Assembly (NCBI GenBank): GCA_035575515.1
Contig: DATLXU010000074.1
Span: forward strand, 1 to 64,000
Reading direction: 5' to 3'
DNA: 64,000 nucleotides
Origin: DATLXU01 sp035575515
GTDB taxonomy: Bacteria; Acidobacteriota; Blastocatellia; UBA7656
This document shows positions 1 through 8,157 of the stretch, in pieces. Made by a program: the position numbers and the translations under genes. Below the pieces are notes generated by a model, which had not been told where the DNA came from, did not search any database, and worked only from the letters and a program-made list of their open reading frames with translations. The first letter of the stretch is position 1, and each line of letters opens with the position of its first letter.

Positions 1-462
1 GTCGAAACCGCCGACCTCCTGCTGATAGGCATACGGCGACGCGGCGTTCCGCTTGCCGAAAGAATCGCAGACAAGATTGAACAGCTTGAAGGCACTCGCC
101 CGCCGACGGGCCAGCTCGACATAACGCTTTATCGCGACGACCTCTCGACTGTAGGCCCGCGCCCCGTTGTCAACAAAACGGACATCCCGGTTGACGTGAC
201 CGATAGCACGATTGTGTTGGTCGACGATGTGCTTTACACGGGCCGGACTGTGCGCGCAGCTATTGACGAGTTGATTGATTTCGGTCGCCCGCGAAAGGTT
301 GAGCTTGCCGTTTTAATTGATCGCGGCCACCGCGAGCTTCCCATTCAAGCCGATTATGTCGGCAAGTATGTTGACACGACAGATTCCGAAATCGTCAAAG
401 TCATGCTCAAAGACTACGACGACGATGAACAGGTGATTGTTGTAGAGATGGAAAAACAGTAG
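1..462 (+). CDS. pyrR: PyrR, pyrimidine operon regulator / uracil phosphoribosyltransferase (5' truncated)
   Basis: The reading frame is open from base 1, so the gene begins upstream of the window; about 153 C-terminal residues are visible. The diagnostic PRPP-binding loop VLVDDVLYTGRT is encoded near 214-250, and LIGIRRRGVPLAERI near 24-66 matches the conserved N-terminal part of PyrR. In Firmicutes PyrR binds pyr mRNA in response to UMP and also converts uracil plus PRPP to UMP. It is followed on the same strand by pyrB and pyrC, as in classical pyr operons. The TAG stop lies inside the left arm of a heptameric repeat. I did not find a PyrR-binding attenuator between pyrR and pyrB, so the RNA-binding role is inferred from the family only. 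Confidence 0.93.
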   Translation, partial: VETADLLLIGIRRRGVPLAERIADKIEQLEGTRPPTGQLDITLYRDDLSTVGPRPVVNKTDIPVDVTDSTIVLVDDVLYTGRTVRAAIDELIDFGRPRKVELAVLIDRGHRELPIQADYVGKYVDTTDSEIVKVMLKDYDDDEQVIVVEMEKQ

Positions 463-607
463 GCAGTATGCAGTAGGCGGCAGGCAGTTAAGGCAGACAG
501 TGAATGCTGAATTATGAACGAGACTCAAGAATTGCGTATTCATCATTCAGCATTCATTGTTCCGTGCTTCTGCTTGCTGCCTACTGCCTGCTGCCTTCTG
601 CCTACTG
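457..607. repeat. Nested heptameric inverted repeat between pyrR and pyrB
   Basis: Two unrelated 7-bp-period repeats are nested as facing arms. The outer left arm (457-500) is built of GGCAGTA-like units and the outer right arm (565-607) of TGCCTAC/TGCCTGC/TGCCTTC units. The inner left arm (501-520) has TGAATGC-TGAATTA-TGAACG units and the inner right arm (535-560) has ATTCATC-ATTCAGC-ATTCATT units. The arms are reverse complements with imperfections, so the transcript would fold into a long hairpin. The left arm contains the pyrR stop codon and the right arm runs up to the pyrB start, where no Shine-Dalgarno sequence is visible. Confidence 0.85.
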
Positions 608-613
608 AAAAAG

Positions 614-1558
614 TTGGCATATAACCGCAAAGACCTTCTAGGCATTCGCGAGCTGTCGGTCGAGGAGATAACGACAATCCTCGACACGGCTGAATCATTC
701 AAAGAAATCTCCACCCGCTCGATTAAAAAAGTACCGACGCTTCGCGGCAAGACCGTTATCAATTTCTTCTTCGAGCCTTCGACCCGCACGCGCACTTCGT
801 TTGAGATAGCTGCCAAGCGGCTGTCGGCAGATTCGATCAACATATCCGCTTCAACTTCCTCAGTCACGAAGGGCGAAACGCTCATTGACACGGCGCGCAA
901 CCTCGAAGCGATGGCGCCGGACGCGATTGTCATTCGTCATTCGTCGCCCGGCGTGCCTCATCAACTTGCAGCGATGATTGACGCGGCAATAATAAATGCA
1001 GGCGATGGCGCGCACGAACATCCGACGCAGGCGCTGCTTGATGCCTTCACAATACGCGAGCGCAAAGGCCGCATCAGCGGACTTCAAGTGGCAATCATCG
1101 GCGACATTATGCACAGCCGCGTCGCGCGCTCAAACGTTCATCTTCTAACAAAGCTCGGAGCGCACGTCCGAGTCGCCGGCCCGCGAACGCTGCTGCCGCC
1201 GGATTATGAAAAGCTTATAGAAGACTCGGAAGGCTCTTTGACCGTTAGCCCGCGCGTTGACGACGCGATAGCCGGAGCCGACGTTGTGATGATGCTGAGA
1301 ATTCAGCGCGAGCGAATGAGCGAAGCCTTTTTCCCATCACTCAAGGAGTACTCGATTCAATATGGGCTGACGATGAAGCGGCTCGATCTTGCTGCAAGCG
1401 ATGCCATAGTCATGCATCCCGGCCCTGTCAATCGCGGCGTGGAAATTAGCTCAGAAGTTGTTGACGGGGCAAGCTCGCTCATACTCGATCAGGTGACGAA
1501 CGGCGTTGCGGTGCGGATGGCGATTCTATTTCTTCTGGTAGGCTCGGAGGCTCAGTGA
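614..1558 (+). CDS. pyrB: Aspartate carbamoyltransferase catalytic subunit
   Basis: This enzyme condenses carbamoyl phosphate with aspartate, the committed step of pyrimidine synthesis. The carbamoyl-phosphate motif FFEPSTRTRTSFE is present near residue 50, HPTQALLDAF near residue 135, and the C-terminal HPGPVNRGVE near residue 270. The frame is open from a TTG at 557, but residues before 614 would come from the heptameric repeat. The TTG at 614 gives a protein beginning MAYNRKDLLGI of 314 aa, the normal family length. Neither start has a clear ribosome-binding site. The gene ends in a GTGA overlap with pyrC, so translational coupling is likely. Confidence 0.94.
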   Translation: MAYNRKDLLGIRELSVEEITTILDTAESFKEISTRSIKKVPTLRGKTVINFFFEPSTRTRTSFEIAAKRLSADSINISASTSSVTKGETLIDTARNLEAMAPDAIVIRHSSPGVPHQLAAMIDAAIINAGDGAHEHPTQALLDAFTIRERKGRISGLQVAIIGDIMHSRVARSNVHLLTKLGAHVRVAGPRTLLPPDYEKLIEDSEGSLTVSPRVDDAIAGADVVMMLRIQRERMSEAFFPSLKEYSIQYGLTMKRLDLAASDAIVMHPGPVNRGVEISSEVVDGASSLILDQVTNGVAVRMAILFLLVGSEAQ

Positions 1559-2832
1559 AGATACTTATCAAAGGCGGGCGAATCGTTGATCCGTCGCAGG
1601 AGATGGATAAAGTATCAGACCTGTTGATTGAAGACGGTCGCATCGCGCAGATAGGAAACGATTTGAAGGCCGATGGCGCAGAAATCTTCGTCGCAAGTGG
1701 GCTCATCGTCACGGCGGGATTCATTGACCTGCACACGCACCTTCGCGAGCCGGGCGAAGAGTATAAAGAGACCGTCGCGAGCGGTGCGGCGGCTGCCGTC
1801 GCAGGCGGATTCACTTCTATTTGCGCGATGCCAAACACGAAGCCGATTAATGACAATGCATCGGTCACGCGCTACATCGTTGACAAAGCGCGCGAGGCTG
1901 CGCTTGCAGAAGTCCTCCCCATTGGCGCAATCACTCGCGGGAGCGAAGGCGCGGAGCTTGCTGAGATGGCTGAGATGAAAGAAGCGGGCGCGGTTGCTGT
2001 GTCAGACGACGGGCGGCCTGTGATGAATTCGCAGGTGATGCGCCACGCGATGGAGTACGCTCGCGATCATAATCTCGTCGTCGTTGACCATTGCCAGGAT
2101 TTGCACCTTTCGTCGGGCGGCGCGATAAACGAAGGCCGCTACTCGACGCTGCTCGGACTCAAAGGGATGAGCCGCGCGGCTGAAGAGAGCCACATCGCCC
2201 GCGACATAATGCTAGCTGAGATCACGGGTGCGCGCGTTCACATCGCTCACATCTCAACTGCGGGCGCGGTCGAGCTTGTGCGACGAGCGAAGCAGGCAGG
2301 GTTGTCCGTCACCTGCGAAGTTACGCCGCATCACCTCGCGCTGACCGATGCGGCAGTCGTCGGCTTCGACACGAACACAAAGATGAACCCGCCGCTAAGG
2401 TCAGAAGAAGATCGCGCCGCGTTGATTGAAGCCGCGCGCGACGGCGTTATTGACGCGATTGCGACAGATCACGCGCCGCACCACGCCGACGAAAAGATGC
2501 TTGAATACGACCGCGCGCCTTTCGGAATCATCGGGCTTGAGACCGCGCTTGGCGTCGCGCTCAAGGCGCTTTTTCACGAAGTACAGGTTCCGCTCTCGCG
2601 AATCATTGAGATGTTAACGATAGGCCCGGCCCGCGCGTTTTCGCTTGAGCGCGGTACGCTTGCAGAGGGTTCAGTTGCAAATGTGGTTGTATTTGATCCT
2701 GATCGTGAATGGACAGTTGATCCAACGCGATTCAAATCAAAGAGCCGCAACACGCCATTCGCAGGTTGGCGACTGCACGGCGCGGTTGCGGCTACGTTCG
2801 TTGCGGGAAGGGAAGTCTTCCGCTCTCAATAA
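1555..2832 (+). CDS. pyrC: Dihydroorotase (class I)
   Basis: PyrC cyclises N-carbamoyl-aspartate to dihydroorotate. The protein is 425 aa, as expected for class I enzymes. It shows the metal-binding strand-1 motif DLHTHLREPG near residue 58, VVDHCQD near 178, HIAHIST near 231, and the catalytic TDHAPHH near 304. The GTG start shares four bases with the pyrB stop, so pyrB and pyrC should be translated together. Class I dihydroorotases often form complexes with PyrB, and the coupling fits that. No carbamoyl-phosphate synthase gene follows here: the next gene is on the opposite strand. Confidence 0.95.
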   Translation: MKILIKGGRIVDPSQEMDKVSDLLIEDGRIAQIGNDLKADGAEIFVASGLIVTAGFIDLHTHLREPGEEYKETVASGAAAAVAGGFTSICAMPNTKPINDNASVTRYIVDKAREAALAEVLPIGAITRGSEGAELAEMAEMKEAGAVAVSDDGRPVMNSQVMRHAMEYARDHNLVVVDHCQDLHLSSGGAINEGRYSTLLGLKGMSRAAEESHIARDIMLAEITGARVHIAHISTAGAVELVRRAKQAGLSVTCEVTPHHLALTDAAVVGFDTNTKMNPPLRSEEDRAALIEAARDGVIDAIATDHAPHHADEKMLEYDRAPFGIIGLETALGVALKALFHEVQVPLSRIIEMLTIGPARAFSLERGTLAEGSVANVVVFDPDREWTVDPTRFKSKSRNTPFAGWRLHGAVAATFVAGREVFRSQ

Positions 2833-2884
2833 CAGACCTGCTGCGAATTGATACCGCAAGTGGACGGCAGCTTCGCGGCGGCTC

Positions 2885-2915
2885 GTTCAATAAAAAGCGT
2901 CGAGTGTTATTGAAC
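2885..2915. repeat. Perfect 9-bp inverted repeat between convergent genes
   Basis: GTTCAATAA at 2885-2893 is matched by TTATTGAAC at 2907-2915, with a 13-base loop. It sits between the ends of pyrC and the convergent propeller gene and includes the last codons of the latter. It may act as a weak bidirectional terminator, but the stem is AT-rich and no U-tract follows, so that role is uncertain. Confidence 0.45.
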
Positions 2916-4076
2916 CTGCACTTTGATTATCCTGCCGGTGAACATTTCGGTTACATACAAAGTCCCGGTCATTTCGTCGCGCGCGAGGCTGGTTGGAGAT
3001 ATAAGCCCGCCCGTCACCACAACTGGCGCGGCATCGGCAGAACTGAAGAATTGAATCCTGCCCGGCGAGTTCATCAGCATATTTGTGCTGAATTCAAGAG
3101 TGTAGAACTGATCCTGCCCCGACTGCGCTGTGAAGGGCACGACATCAATCGCGGAGGACAAGCCCGCGATGAATGTCCTCTGGCTGTCGTTCACTCTGTT
3201 GATTTTGCGCACCTCAGCCTGACCCGGCGCGAAGGGGAAGCCCGTCAGGAACGTAACGAGTAGCTGCTTGTTGCCGAATACCTTGACGCTGTCGGGCACA
3301 GCATCAACGAAAGGCGGGCCGAAAGGCAGTGGGTTCGGCTTCGGCGCGAAGATGGCCATCACTCGCGAGTCGCCTGTTGTGATCTCGACTTCGCGCAGCA
3401 GGTTGTGGCCCGCGTCAACGACGTAAAGCTTATCCTGATTTATTGCCACTCCGAATGGGTTCGAAGCGCGAACGTTGTTTGGAAAGTCGGGTCTCGCCTC
3501 TTCACGAAAGCTGCGAAACTTTGTGACTACATCTAGCACGAGTTTCTGTCCGTTCGCGTTTGTCACTTTGATCTTTGCTCCGGTGTTCAACGCGGCGTAA
3601 TCTGATTGTGTGATTGTAAAGTTGCCGCCGGAATCTTCAACCTGCGCGTCAAAGCGGAGCGCAAGCACCGATGTGAACAGCGATGACGAGGGCGAAGGGT
3701 TGGGAGTTTCGGAACCGGGCACAGGCCCAGGCAGCACAGCATCGCCCGACCCAATTGTAATGTAAAGCGTTCGCCCGCGAAGCGCCAATCCCGATGGCCC
3801 TGAAGGTGACGCCTCGCCGCCTAGCAGGTTTATCGCCGAAGGAAGCCCTTCGACGAGCGTTCGCCTCGTTCCGCTCTGGTCAATTATCGAAATCCTTCCA
3901 TCCATCGCGCCCGTTCCTGCCTCTGCAACTATCAGGTTTCCTCTTGGGGTGGTAATCAACTTGCTCGGGGCTTTCAAACCGGCGACGAAGACCGATGTGT
4001 TTTGAGCCATAGCATTGACGCTTGAGAGCGCAACAGCCATAAACGCCAATACCGCAAGCCGCATTAAATTCTTCAT
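2907..4076 (-). CDS. Secreted ScyD/ScyE-like beta-propeller protein
   Basis: The 389-aa protein starts with a clear Sec signal peptide (MKNLMRLAVLAFMAVAL, cleavage after NAMAQ). The mature part carries repeated short beta-rich segments of the propeller type, such as GNLIVAEAGTGAMDGRISII near residue 46, GLALRGRTLYITIGSGD near 97 and NPFGVAINQDKLYVVDAG near 208. These resemble the ScyD/ScyE family first named from cyanobacterial scytonemin clusters but widespread as secreted propellers. No scytonemin gene is nearby, so no role in pigment synthesis is implied. AGGAGGAAG lies just upstream of the ATG. It stands alone, divergent from the sigma factor gene. Confidence 0.75.
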   Translation of the reverse strand: MKNLMRLAVLAFMAVALSSVNAMAQNTSVFVAGLKAPSKLITTPRGNLIVAEAGTGAMDGRISIIDQSGTRRTLVEGLPSAINLLGGEASPSGPSGLALRGRTLYITIGSGDAVLPGPVPGSETPNPSPSSSLFTSVLALRFDAQVEDSGGNFTITQSDYAALNTGAKIKVTNANGQKLVLDVVTKFRSFREEARPDFPNNVRASNPFGVAINQDKLYVVDAGHNLLREVEITTGDSRVMAIFAPKPNPLPFGPPFVDAVPDSVKVFGNKQLLVTFLTGFPFAPGQAEVRKINRVNDSQRTFIAGLSSAIDVVPFTAQSGQDQFYTLEFSTNMLMNSPGRIQFFSSADAAPVVVTGGLISPTSLARDEMTGTLYVTEMFTGRIIKVQVQ

Positions 4077-4301
4077 GATCTTCCTCCTTTAGACTTGATG
4101 GATCTAATCTGTTAATGCCACACGGCATCGTAAATTGAATTCGTTCGAGGGCCTTATCCATTCATCTCAATCTGCCCTCATTTGTTAAGGCGAGAGCCGC
4201 GCGCAGAAACTGCCACGCGATCCACAAAAAAAAATTGCTCGTGGCTTTATCGAGATTCAGACTTGTGGTAATGTGCGCCCAATGAAGGCCGTTCCGTCTG
4301 C

Positions 4302-4895
4302 ATGAGAGAGAAAATGAATACGCTTTCTCCCAAAGAGATAACGGGTCTGCTCATAGCGTGGAGCAACGGCGACCGCTCGGCGCTAGACAGGCTCGCGCCG
4401 CTTGTTCACGCAGAGCTGTACAGGCTGGCTCGTCGCTATATGTCGCAGGAAAGCCCTGATCATACCTTGCAGGCGACGGCGCTTGTGAACGAGGCGTACC
4501 TGCGGCTGATTGATTGGAAGAACGTGCGGTGGCAGAACCGCGCTCATTTTTTCGGAGTGTCAGCCGGATTGATGCGCCGCATCCTTGTTGATTACGCGCG
4601 CAGCCGCAAGTATCAAAAACGTGGCGGCGGAGCCGTCCAGGTTTCGCTCGATGAAGCTGCAATCATATCGAAGGAGCGCGCGGCGGATTTTGTCGCGCTC
4701 GATGATGCGCTGAAGAGTCTTGCCGAAATTGATGAGCGCAAGAGCAGGATTGTCGAGTTGCGTTTCTTCGGCGGTCTGAGCGTCGAAGAGACGGCTGAAG
4801 TCTTAAAGATTTCACCTCGCACCGTTTTGCGAGAATGGAGCCTCGCTCAGGCGTGGCTCTACCGAGAGTTGAAGCATGGAAAAACGAATGCCTGA
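4302..4895 (+). CDS. ECF-type RNA polymerase sigma factor (TIGR02999-like)
   Basis: The 197-aa protein has a sigma-70 region 2 (residues about 25-95, with LQATALVNEAYLRLIDW) and a region 4 helix-turn-helix (about 135-190, with GLSVEETAEVLKISPRTVLREW). The sequence is of the ECF subgroup commonly paired with Ser/Thr kinases in Acidobacteriota and Planctomycetes. An internal ATG at 4314 is an alternative start. The 3' end overlaps the downstream kinase gene by 20 bases, so the two are very likely one transcriptional and functional unit. No anti-sigma gene is present. In Vibrio an ECF factor (EcfP) is activated by a kinase (PknT); a similar arrangement is inferred here, not shown. Confidence 0.9.
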   Translation: MREKMNTLSPKEITGLLIAWSNGDRSALDRLAPLVHAELYRLARRYMSQESPDHTLQATALVNEAYLRLIDWKNVRWQNRAHFFGVSAGLMRRILVDYARSRKYQKRGGGAVQVSLDEAAIISKERAADFVALDDALKSLAEIDERKSRIVELRFFGGLSVEETAEVLKISPRTVLREWSLAQAWLYRELKHGKTNA

Positions 4896-7800
4896 CGCCG
4901 AACGCTGGCAGCAGATTCAAGAGATTTATTATGCTGCGCTCGAACGCGACCCCAGCGACCGCACCGTCTTTCTGGACGAAGCCTGCGCCGGAGATGAGCA
5001 GTTGCGCAGCGAAGTCAACTCGCTCTTGTCGTGCCACGACGAAGCGAGCGGCTTTCTCGCATCGCCCGCAATAGAAGTCGCGGCGAAGGCGCTCGCAGAA
5101 GAACATCCAAGACCGACCGGCGACAAACTCGGAACTTACAAATTAATCTCTCTGCTTGGGCGCGGCGGGATGGGAGAGGTCTATCTGGCCGAAGACACTC
5201 GGCTTGGCCGCAAGGTCGCGCTCAAGCTGCTCGACCCAAGTTTAATCACAAACCCGCAGCTTCGAGCGCGGTTCTTCCGCGAGGCGCAATTAGCATCCGC
5301 GCTCGATCATCCGAACATCTGCACGATTCACGAGATTGGAGAAGGCGAAGGCCGCCTCTTCATCTCGATGCAATACGTCGAAGGCAGAACGCTTAAACAG
5401 ACAATTGGCAATCGCGCTCTCGCTCTGGACAGTTTCATCTCTATCGCGCTTCAAGTTGCGGACGCGCTTTCAGCGGCGCACGAGCGCGGCATAGTTCACC
5501 GCGACATCAAATCAACGAACATAATAATCACTCCGCGCGGGCAGGCTAAGGTTCTGGATTTCGGGCTTGCGAAGCTAATCGAAAACATCGAAAGCCGCGA
5601 TGACGAATTGACGCGAACGGGCGCGGTGATGGGAACGCCTTCGTATATGTCGCCGGAGCAGGCGCGCGGCGAGCGGGCCGATGCGCGAAGCGACATCTTC
5701 TCTTTTGGTGTTGTGCTCTACGAGATGGCAACCGGGCGTTTGCCGTTCAGAGGCAAATCGCAGGCAGAGACGATGAACGCAGTAATCAACCTGCCGCACA
5801 AGCCCGCAAACGATCTTAACAGAGATACGCCGCTTGAGATTGCAGCGATAATAGATTGCGCGCTGGCCAAACAACCATCGGCCCGCTACTGCTCGATAAA
5901 GGAACTGATTGACGAACTGCGCCGGTTTGCGAGCCTCTCTCCGAGCGTGAGTCACAGGTCGGGTATTCCTGATGGAGTCGTCGTGCCTTACGTGCCCGCG
6001 ACGCCCAAGACTTTTCTGAGCAGGCTGAAACAACGCGCTCAAGGCTCAATCACAAAAAGCTCGATGAAGAAGCGGGTGGCGATAATAGTTGCTGTCGTAT
6101 TGATTGTCGCAGCGGCAGCCTATTGGTTCTTGCGTCGCAGCGCGAATATGAAATGGGCAAGGCAACAGATTCCGCGAATCGAAGAACTGGCGCGTGCGCG
6201 AAATTTCTTTGAGGCTTACGACCTTGCGATGAAAGTGCGCGATTACCTGCCTGACGACCCGACAATCGCGCGGCTGATGCCCACGATATCCGACACTCTT
6301 TCGGTGACGACGGAGCCTTCGGGCGCGCGAGTTTATTTGAAGCGGTTTGCGCCGGACGAGAACGGCAACTTTCCGCCGCGCCAGCTTCTTGGGACGACTC
6401 CGATTGCAAATCAACAGATCGCGCGCGGCGATTATTTGGTTGCAATCGAAAAGGACGGATACGCGATCGTTGAGCGAACAATCTCCGGCGCTCCGTGGAA
6501 AGATTTGTTGGGTTATATTATGCCGCCGCCAATCAAGGTTGAAAGCAAGCTGATTGAATCGAGCAAAATCCCTGATCGCATGGTTGCTGTTCCGGGCGGC
6601 GATTATCGAATAGTTGCGTGGCGGCGACCTACGGAAGCGCGCGTGCGTCTCAACGATTACTTCATTGACAAGTACGAAGTGACCAACCGCGAATACAAAG
6701 AGTTCATAAGCGCGGGCGGTTACCTGAATAAAAAATACTGGAAGCATCCCTTCGTCAAAGACGGGCGCGAGCTTTCGTTTGAAGAAGCGATGCACGAATT
6801 CAAAGACAGGACGGGATTGCCCGGCCCGCGAAGCTGGTCGGGCCAGGACTATCCCGAAGGCAAAGCCAACTATCCTGCCACTGACATCACATGGTACGAA
6901 GCGGCCGCGTATGCTGAGTTCAGAGGCAAGAGCCTGCCGTCAATCTTTCAATGGGAGAAAGCTGCGCGCAACGGGCAGGCGATACACTCTGGTCTTACGA
7001 TGCCCTGGGGCATACTTGAGACAACAGACCTTCGCGCCAATTTCCGTAGCAGCGGGACCATGCCGGTTGACAGCTTCGAGTTTGGCGTGAGTCCGTTCGG
7101 CTGTTACAACATGGCGGGCAACGTCAGCGAATGGTGTTTGAACGAGGCGTCAAACGGATTCATAACGAGCGGCGGCGCGTGGGGAGATACGCCGTACCTG
7201 TTCGGCTACTACGGCGCTTATCCCGGCTTCTACAATTCAAACAAGCTAGGCTTCCGCTGTGCGCTGAACCTGCCGGGTGCGGTGGGAGATCAGGGCGGGA
7301 TGAAGTTGAGGAGTGAAGATGAGATTCCGACCTACACGCCCGCGCCCGAAGCGACTGTAAGGTCGTGGTTCAAATACTACGATTACGAGCGCGCGCCGCT
7401 TGACGCGCAGGTAGTCGAAGTCAAAGAGACGAATGATTGGAGGCGCGAAAAGGTTACCTTCAATGGCGCAGGCGGCGAGCGCGCAATTGCATACCTTTAC
7501 CTCCCGAAGAATTCACAAGGCCCTCTGCAGGTAATTCAGGTCAAGCCAGCCGGAGACGTGGAAAGGCGATTTCGTTCGCTGCCCGATTCAATCGAGCTTA
7601 ACTATACTTCATTCGTTAAAGCAGGCCGCGCGGTCTTCGCCGTCGTATTGAAGGGTTATATCGAACGCGACGTGCCTGCTGATGCGGTTGCTCCGAACCC
7701 CGAGACGGTTGAGTTCCTCGAAGAGATGGCGAACAACGTCATTGACGAGCGGCGCGGGCTTGATTATCTCGAAACGAGGGGCGACATAGACATGGGCCGT

Positions 7801-8157
7801 ATAGCGCTCTTCACACCGAGTTCGACAGGCTTCGGGCACATACTCGCGGCTGTCGAGCAGCGTTACCGCACAGTCGCGTTGCAGGGAGCAGCCGTGCGCA
7901 AGTACCATCTTCAGTGGAAGCCGGAAGTGAATCCCATCAATTTTGTTCCGCTAATTAAAGCTCCCAAGATACAGATTCACGGACTGTATGACGAGGCGGA
8001 ACCGTTCAAGACGGAGGGCGAGCCGTTGTTCAAGTTGCTGCGCGAGCCAAAGAAATTAGTAACGTTTGAAGGTGGCCACATTCCACCGCCCGAATTATTC
8101 TTTCCCCTGATGAGCGCATGGCTTGATGAAAAAATGGGGCCAGTAAGGCATGACTAG
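4876..8157 (+). CDS. Membrane Ser/Thr kinase fused to PEGA, sulfatase-modifying-factor and hydrolase-like domains
   Basis: The 1093-aa protein has an N-terminal helical segment typical of acidobacterial kinases (1-75) and then a Hanks-type kinase (about 85-350). The kinase shows the glycine loop GRGGMGEVYLAED, VALKLL, the catalytic HRDIKSTN near 207, DFGLA near 228 and a GTPSYMSPEQ activation segment. One transmembrane helix lies at about 398-417. Outside it come a PEGA domain (about 478), a formylglycine-generating-enzyme/SUMF1 fold (about 570-795, with YFIDKYEVTNREYKEFI, YPATDITWYEAAAYAEF and MAGNVSEW), and a C-terminal alpha/beta-hydrolase-like domain (about 830-1090). In that last domain the nucleophile elbow reads PSSTG rather than GxSxG, while candidate acid (GLYDE) and histidine (EGGHIPP) residues remain. 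The start codon lies inside the sigma factor gene. The outer domains probably sense or bind an envelope ligand; this is inference. Confidence 0.92.
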   Translation: MEKRMPDAERWQQIQEIYYAALERDPSDRTVFLDEACAGDEQLRSEVNSLLSCHDEASGFLASPAIEVAAKALAEEHPRPTGDKLGTYKLISLLGRGGMGEVYLAEDTRLGRKVALKLLDPSLITNPQLRARFFREAQLASALDHPNICTIHEIGEGEGRLFISMQYVEGRTLKQTIGNRALALDSFISIALQVADALSAAHERGIVHRDIKSTNIIITPRGQAKVLDFGLAKLIENIESRDDELTRTGAVMGTPSYMSPEQARGERADARSDIFSFGVVLYEMATGRLPFRGKSQAETMNAVINLPHKPANDLNRDTPLEIAAIIDCALAKQPSARYCSIKELIDELRRFASLSPSVSHRSGIPDGVVVPYVPATPKTFLSRLKQRAQGSITKSSMKKRVAIIVAVVLIVAAAAYWFLRRSANMKWARQQIPRIEELARARNFFEAYDLAMKVRDYLPDDPTIARLMPTISDTLSVTTEPSGARVYLKRFAPDENGNFPPRQLLGTTPIANQQIARGDYLVAIEKDGYAIVERTISGAPWKDLLGYIMPPPIKVESKLIESSKIPDRMVAVPGGDYRIVAWRRPTEARVRLNDYFIDKYEVTNREYKEFISAGGYLNKKYWKHPFVKDGRELSFEEAMHEFKDRTGLPGPRSWSGQDYPEGKANYPATDITWYEAAAYAEFRGKSLPSIFQWEKAARNGQAIHSGLTMPWGILETTDLRANFRSSGTMPVDSFEFGVSPFGCYNMAGNVSEWCLNEASNGFITSGGAWGDTPYLFGYYGAYPGFYNSNKLGFRCALNLPGAVGDQGGMKLRSEDEIPTYTPAPEATVRSWFKYYDYERAPLDAQVVEVKETNDWRREKVTFNGAGGERAIAYLYLPKNSQGPLQVIQVKPAGDVERRFRSLPDSIELNYTSFVKAGRAVFAVVLKGYIERDVPADAVAPNPETVEFLEEMANNVIDERRGLDYLETRGDIDMGRIALFTPSSTGFGHILAAVEQRYRTVALQGAAVRKYHLQWKPEVNPINFVPLIKAPKIQIHGLYDEAEPFKTEGEPLFKLLREPKKLVTFEGGHIPPPELFFPLMSAWLDEKMGPVRHD

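Noticed and set aside
457..607. CRISPR-like array
   Set aside because: The repeat units are 7 bases, degenerate and without spacers, and no cas gene is nearby.
463..613. PyrR-binding attenuator between pyrR and pyrB
   Set aside because: The gap is occupied by the nested heptameric repeat, and no PyrR anti-antiterminator loop sequence was found.
2766..3263. Plus-strand open frame of 165 codons after pyrC
   Set aside because: It is antisense to the secreted propeller gene and overlaps the pyrC end; no family features.
6046..6795. Minus-strand open frame of 249 codons
   Set aside because: It is antisense to the kinase gene across its membrane helix, PEGA and SUMF1 regions, which read well on the plus strand.
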